Source of the DNA: Treponema sp.
GTDB taxonomy: Bacteria > Spirochaetota > Spirochaetia > Treponematales > Breznakiellaceae
Direction of reading: 5' to 3'
Length of the DNA stretch: 16,231 bases
Assembly: GCA_031258265.1 (NCBI GenBank)
Contig: JAIRNB010000170.1
Coordinates: 1 to 16,231, forward strand
Shown: positions 13,338 through 16,231 of the stretch, one piece after another
How positions within the stretch are numbered: position 1 is the stretch's first letter
How the letters are laid out: the number at the start of each line of letters is the position of its first letter
Program-made: the position numbers and the translations under genes
The notes under the pieces: generated by a model
Told to the model about the DNA's origin: nothing
What the model saw: only the letters and a program-made list of their open reading frames with translations
Database searches by the model: none

Positions 13338-14396
13338 TTACGCCGCCGGAGTAGGCGGCGGCCTGTTCCCCTGGGCGCGCCGCAGGGGAAGCCAATACTC
13401 GGCGATACCCAGCAGCATCAATAAGACCAGGGCCGCCATATTGATTCCCGGACTCAAGATCGCCAGGAGAATCCCCAGATTCAACAAAAACCGCATGGGG
13501 GCGGGCATTTGCCGGCGGCTTAGAAAAAACCGCACAATCCCAAAGCCCTGGGCCAGATACGCCAGGGCGCAGATAGTCAGGAGATTCCACAGGATCGTTT
13601 CCGCCGCGGAAAGACCGCCAAGCCGGAAAAGAAGAATTCCCCCCAGGGAAAGCGAAAAAACCCAAATAAAAAAGGGCGGAACATGAAAATCCCCCAGGGA
13701 TTTTACCGGTACCCCGGCCCCCCGCCTTCTGGCGGCAAAGGCTGCCAGGGCCAGGGAAAGCTGACGGCTGATAAAAAGTATAAACATCGAAGAGGCAAGA
13801 ATCCCTCCCCTAAGAAGGACCATATTAAAAACCGCCATGATCCGCTGGGGATTCAACTCCTGTTCCAGAAGGGAACGGCGCACCGCGTCCCCCCCGGCGG
13901 AATCGACAAGCAGGGAGGAGAGAAGCTCCGCCTGGGAGCGGACAAAGGCCCCAAGCCCCGCGGAATCGCCGGTAATAAACCTGATCCCCAAAAGACTCGC
14001 CGCCAGGGCCCCCAGGATAAGCCTGTAGGCCGCCCGTACACGAAGGATCCGGGGACCCGCCGCGGGGGGCGCCATCAGCCAGGTAAACACCAGGACCATA
14101 AGGAAAAAATACCCCAGATCGGGGAAAAATTCCGCGAAACTCCGGCCCAGGAACAGGGCGATACCCAGGACAAAAAGAACGTTAAGGAGGACGGCAAAGA
14201 CGAATCCCCCCCAAGCCGCCATCCGTCCGCGAAGACAGGCCGTAAAACCCAGGGGAACCAGGAAAAACATCCCCAGCAAACCGCTCCTAAGCAGGAAAAG
14301 ACTCACCAGGGCGCTTAAAAGGCCGGGAAACCAATCCCCCCTGAGGAGACTCCGAAAGCTCCCCCCGGGATCAGAGCCGCCGGGAATCAGGTCCAT
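13338..14396 (-). CDS. Multi-pass membrane protein, probably DUF2232 (YybS-like)
   Basis: A 352-residue polytopic membrane protein with roughly eight hydrophobic segments (for example about 24-55, 62-84, 92-110, 125-140, 195-215, 242-262, 268-290, 305-335). Charged loops contain SRRQMP and ARRRGAG. The segment HVPPFFIWVFSLSL (about 237-250), followed by paired C-terminal helices, resembles DUF2232, a family whose members often lie near rpsR and rplI, as YybS does in Firmicutes. Function is unknown; it is an integral cytoplasmic-membrane protein. ATG at 14396 follows the rpsR stop by 10 bases, without a strong ribosome binding site, and no better in-frame start exists. The family call rests on topology and context more than on a strict motif. 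Confidence 0.65.
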   Translation of the reverse strand: MDLIPGGSDPGGSFRSLLRGDWFPGLLSALVSLFLLRSGLLGMFFLVPLGFTACLRGRMAAWGGFVFAVLLNVLFVLGIALFLGRSFAEFFPDLGYFFLMVLVFTWLMAPPAAGPRILRVRAAYRLILGALAASLLGIRFITGDSAGLGAFVRSQAELLSSLLVDSAGGDAVRRSLLEQELNPQRIMAVFNMVLLRGGILASSMFILFISRQLSLALAAFAARRRGAGVPVKSLGDFHVPPFFIWVFSLSLGGILLFRLGGLSAAETILWNLLTICALAYLAQGFGIVRFFLSRRQMPAPMRFLLNLGILLAILSPGINMAALVLLMLLGIAEYWLPLRRAQGNRPPPTPAA

Positions 14397-14406
14397 GGGA
14401 ATTCAG

Positions 14407-14724
14407 CTATTCGGCGACAAAGGGAAGCAGGGCAATAGACCGGGCCTGCTTAATGGCGATAGCCAGGGCCCGCTGGTGCTTGGCGCAGGTACCGGTCATC
14501 CGCCGGGGAAGTATTTTTCCCCGTTCGGTAATAAAACGCCGCAGTACATCCGCCTCTTTGTAGTCGATCTTGAGTTTCTGGACACAAAATTTGCAGACCT
14601 TCTTTTTGAAGTAGAGCTTTCCCTTTCCGCGGCCCCGGTCTTCCCCGTCCCGGCCGTCCATCTGGTTATCCATCCCCCGATCCTGCCGGGATGGCCGGTC
14701 TTCCATATATTTCTCGTCAGACAT
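14407..14724 (-). CDS. rpsR: 30S ribosomal protein S18 (bS18)
   Basis: Small-subunit platform protein that pairs with S6. The conserved core runs from KKKVCKFC (40-47) through IDYKEADVLRRFITERGKIL (53-72) to TGTCAKHQRALAIAIKQAR (77-95). The product is 105 residues; the first 35 form a charged, Arg/Asp/Gly-rich extension that many S18 proteins lack. C44, C47, C80 and H83 make a plausible CxxC...CxxH metal site, the zinc-containing version of S18; most S18 proteins have lost some of these. ATG at 14724 has GGAGGAG six bases upstream. Order rpsF-ssb-rpsR is the classical bacterial one. Confidence 0.95.
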   Translation of the reverse strand: MSDEKYMEDRPSRQDRGMDNQMDGRDGEDRGRGKGKLYFKKKVCKFCVQKLKIDYKEADVLRRFITERGKILPRRMTGTCAKHQRALAIAIKQARSIALLPFVAE

Positions 14725-14780
14725 AGATCACTCCTCCAGAACGCCGCCGGCGTCCCATATTTTGGCAGCCTTGCCGCCGC

Positions 14781-15290
14781 TTAAAAGGGAATATCATCGG
14801 TAAAGCCGTCATCAGCGGCGCTTCGGGCCGGAGGGGCTTCCTGTTCCGCGGGACTATGGGTCTGTGCGGAATTCCCGGTGCCGGACCAGGAACCGGAATT
14901 CCCCCCCCCGGCGCTTCCTCCGCCGGAATTCCCGGCCTGCCAGTTTCCGGAAGCCCCGGAACCGGCGCCCCCCCCCAAAAGCTGGAGATTACTCGCCACA
15001 ATCTCCACCTTGGAACGGTTCTGGCCGTCCTGCTGCCAGCGGTCCTGCCGAAGTTCCCCCTCAACTCCAATCATCTTACCCTTTACCAGGTATTGATTCA
15101 GGGATTCCCCCTGCCTTCCCCAGAGAACGATGTCGAAGAAATTCGCCTCGTCCTCCCATTGATCGCCGTTCTTCCGGCGGCGATTCACGGCAATGGAGAA
15201 TTTACAGACAGCCTGCCCGCCGGCGGTATAACGGAGTTCCGCATCCCGGGTCAACCTTCCAATCAAAGTTACGTGGTTTATATCCGCCAT
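14781..15290 (-). CDS. ssb: Single-stranded DNA-binding protein
   Basis: Homotetrameric protein that coats single-stranded DNA and recruits repair and replication partners. The OB-fold occupies about 1-104 (INHVTLIGRLTRDAELRYT near the start, then FSIAVNR, FFDIVLWGRQ, VEGELRQDRW). A Gly/Ser-rich linker (106-142) follows, and the conserved acidic tip is DDIPF (165-169). Length 169 is typical. ATG at 15290 has AGGA 11 bases upstream, a little far. The linker is encoded partly by two G9 tracts on the coding strand (14968-14976 and 14901-14909). The gene lies between rpsF and rpsR, as in many bacteria. Confidence 0.96.
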   Translation of the reverse strand: MADINHVTLIGRLTRDAELRYTAGGQAVCKFSIAVNRRRKNGDQWEDEANFFDIVLWGRQGESLNQYLVKGKMIGVEGELRQDRWQQDGQNRSKVEIVASNLQLLGGGAGSGASGNWQAGNSGGGSAGGGNSGSWSGTGNSAQTHSPAEQEAPPARSAADDGFTDDIPF

Positions 15291-15353
15291 GAGAGTCCGT
15301 TTCCTGTTTGATTCTTATACATAAAAACGCGGGAAACTAAGTTTGCCATAAAC

Positions 15354-15635
15354 TCAGTCCTCCAGCCTCACAAAAAGATACTTAAGGATGTTGGCGTTAA
15401 GCTTAAAAACCCTGTCCATAACGGCTATCTTAGCCGGATCGGCTTTTAGGGTAAAAAGGACATACTTAGCCCGTCTCCTTTTTTTAATTTCATAGGCCAG
15501 ATCCCGGTCCCCGGTTTCATCGGTTTTCTCGATCTCGGCCCCATTGGCGGCAAGGTCGCTTAACAAAAGCTCCCGGCCCGCCCTATGCTGGTCCTCTTCC
15601 AAGGGGAAGATTACCGTCAATTCATAACGGCGCAT
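15354..15635 (-). CDS. rpsF: 30S ribosomal protein S6 (bS6)
   Basis: Small-subunit platform protein that binds 16S rRNA as a heterodimer with S18, encoded two genes downstream. MRRYELTVIFP opens the protein, and RDLAYEIKKRRRAKYVLFTL (44-63) and NILKYLFVRLED (82-93) complete the ferredoxin-like fold. At 93 residues it is full length, without the acidic tail seen in enterobacteria. ATG at 15635 has AAGGAG five bases upstream. It is the first gene after a strong promoter and a leader hairpin, so its S6-S18 product pair may regulate the operon by feedback. Confidence 0.95.
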   Translation of the reverse strand: MRRYELTVIFPLEEDQHRAGRELLLSDLAANGAEIEKTDETGDRDLAYEIKKRRRAKYVLFTLKADPAKIAVMDRVFKLNANILKYLFVRLED

Positions 15636-15660
15636 GGACCCTCCTTACGGACAAGTTTCC

Positions 15661-15701
15661 CCCGCCCTACGGCAGGACGCCTTGGCCCGCCGCAGGGCGG
15701 G
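15661..15701 (-). promoter_or_regulatory. rpsF leader hairpin
   Basis: CCCGCCCTACGGC (15661-15673) pairs with GCCGCAGGGCGGG (15689-15701), giving 13 bp with one G-U pair in the RNA and a 15-base loop. It lies within the roughly 75-base leader between the predicted start near 15710 and the rpsF ribosome binding site at 15641-15646. Conserved S6:S18-binding leader structures are known upstream of rpsF in many bacteria. I cannot confirm that this stem carries the required CCG-type bulge, so the autoregulation claim is tentative. Confidence 0.55.
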
Positions 15702-15716
15702 CAAAGAGGTTCAAAA

Positions 15717-15745
15717 ATAATATCAAAAGGCCCTTCTTAGGTCAA
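15717..15745 (-). promoter_or_regulatory. Sigma-70-type promoter of the rpsF-comFB operon
   Basis: On the minus strand TTGACC (15745-15740) and TATTAT (15722-15717) are separated by exactly 17 bases. Both boxes are close to consensus (TTGACA, TATAAT). Transcription would begin near 15710. It is the best promoter in the window and is placed directly before the first gene of the seven-gene minus-strand run. Confidence 0.8.
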
Positions 15746-15777
15746 CGGCGGCTTAAACCGATAATGAAACCACCATC

Positions 15778-16221
15778 ATGAATAAACATATAAACCTGCA
15801 GGATAACATTTTTATCCTGAACAGCCGGTTGAAGATTCTGCGGAATACCCTGGTTTTAGACGCGGACCCCTCTCTTTTTTTTGAAAAAACCCTGGACGAT
15901 ATTATTTTTTTGGATCACGCCCTGGACACCCTCCTGGGACAGGTCCGGGACAACAACCGTATCTTCGAACGGAACGAGGTACTAGACTACCTTAACGACC
16001 TGGAGTGGGACTTTTCCCAGGTTTTGGGGGAATTTTCCACCAGTTCCGGCGGCATCAGCGCCGTTTCCTTCCCCGCCGTGCAGGACCGGCTCCGTTCCCT
16101 GCAGGACCGGGGGGCCGGACGGCGCAAAACTATCGGCGAGGAGCAGAAATCCACAAGCGCCCCCGCCATAGAACACGCCGTAAGCTCCGATGAACTCAAT
16201 GAACTCCTCAAGGAACTCTAA
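15778..16221 (+). CDS. Small protein of unknown function, divergent from rpsF
   Basis: I do not recognise this 147-residue product. Residues 1-85 look helical and amphipathic (LKILRNTLVLD, FFEKTLDDIIFLDHALDTLL, DYLNDLEWDFSQVLGEF). A Ser/Gly-rich break follows (87-96), then a charged region and a short C-terminal helix SSDELNELLKEL (136-147). No signal peptide, membrane segment or enzyme motif is visible. ATG at 15778 lacks a recognisable ribosome binding site. GATAAT at 15760-15765 could be a -10 box, which would make the leader only a few bases long, but no clear -35 supports it. The coding frame uses codons like its neighbours, and no competing frame is better. It diverges from rpsF with a 142-base intergenic region that also holds the rpsF promoter. 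Confidence 0.7.
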   Translation: MNKHINLQDNIFILNSRLKILRNTLVLDADPSLFFEKTLDDIIFLDHALDTLLGQVRDNNRIFERNEVLDYLNDLEWDFSQVLGEFSTSSGGISAVSFPAVQDRLRSLQDRGAGRRKTIGEEQKSTSAPAIEHAVSSDELNELLKEL

Positions 16222-16231
16222 TATTCCGGTA

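Noticed and set aside
13141..13665. Minus-strand frame of 174 codons spanning the hairpin-rich gap and the end of the membrane gene
   Set aside because: Its first half is an alternative frame of the membrane protein, and its second half just translates the inverted repeats; no ribosome binding site or family resemblance.
14717..15070. Independent 117-codon gene overlapping ssb
   Set aside because: It lacks a ribosome binding site and family resemblance. It is of interest only as the frame reached if an ssb G tract loses one base.
15661..15701. The rpsF-side hairpin as an intrinsic terminator
   Set aside because: No T run follows on either strand and it lies inside the leader immediately after a strong promoter.

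Overview
The window is spirochaetal and most resembles a Treponema relative, possibly a termite-gut type. Two features point there: the block rpsB-tsf-frr-uppS-cdsA-dxr-rseP in that exact order, known from Treponema pallidum, and the protein sequences themselves (for example S2 beginning MAVVTMKSLLESGVHFGHQ). The DNA is visibly G+C-rich with frequent G/C homopolymer runs; I did not count the composition. No tRNA, rRNA, CRISPR, insertion sequence or prophage gene was seen, so this is core chromosome. Its unexplained material is in the intergenic DNA.

Region 1 (1-1582, + strand) carries an ECF-transporter membrane subunit (EcfT/CbiQ family) and a Maf nucleotide pyrophosphatase. Region 2 (1583-2006) is a 424-base gene-free stretch with a candidate promoter and a hairpin-rich leader that contains a degenerate tandem duplication. 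Region 3 (2007-10492, + strand) is a tight operon. It encodes ribosomal protein S2, EF-Ts, ribosome recycling factor, undecaprenyl diphosphate synthase, CDP-diglyceride synthase, DXP reductoisomerase and the site-2 protease RseP, then an exported WD40-like beta-propeller protein. Genes are mostly joined by 1-4 base overlaps. The operon couples translation factors with isoprenoid, lipid-carrier and phospholipid synthesis and envelope proteolysis.

Region 4 (10493-10738) is the convergent junction. It holds a large palindrome and a good intrinsic terminator for the minus-strand operon. Region 5 (15745 down to 10739, - strand) is a replication and ribosomal-protein operon: promoter, rpsF leader hairpin, rpsF, ssb, rpsR, a DUF2232-like membrane protein, a hairpin-packed gap of about 230 bases, rplI with a long low-complexity tail, dnaB, and a ComFB-family protein. 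A divergent small gene of unknown function (15778-16221, + strand) starts on the other side of the rpsF promoter.

The points most worth a second look are: the hairpin-packed leader before rplI; the duplicated leader before rpsB; a recurring promoter-plus-motif module shared by the regions before ecfT and rpsB; a ComFB protein, a family reported to bind cyclic dinucleotides, ending the rpsF-dnaB operon; and two 9-base G tracts in the ssb linker whose contraction would replace the essential acidic tip.
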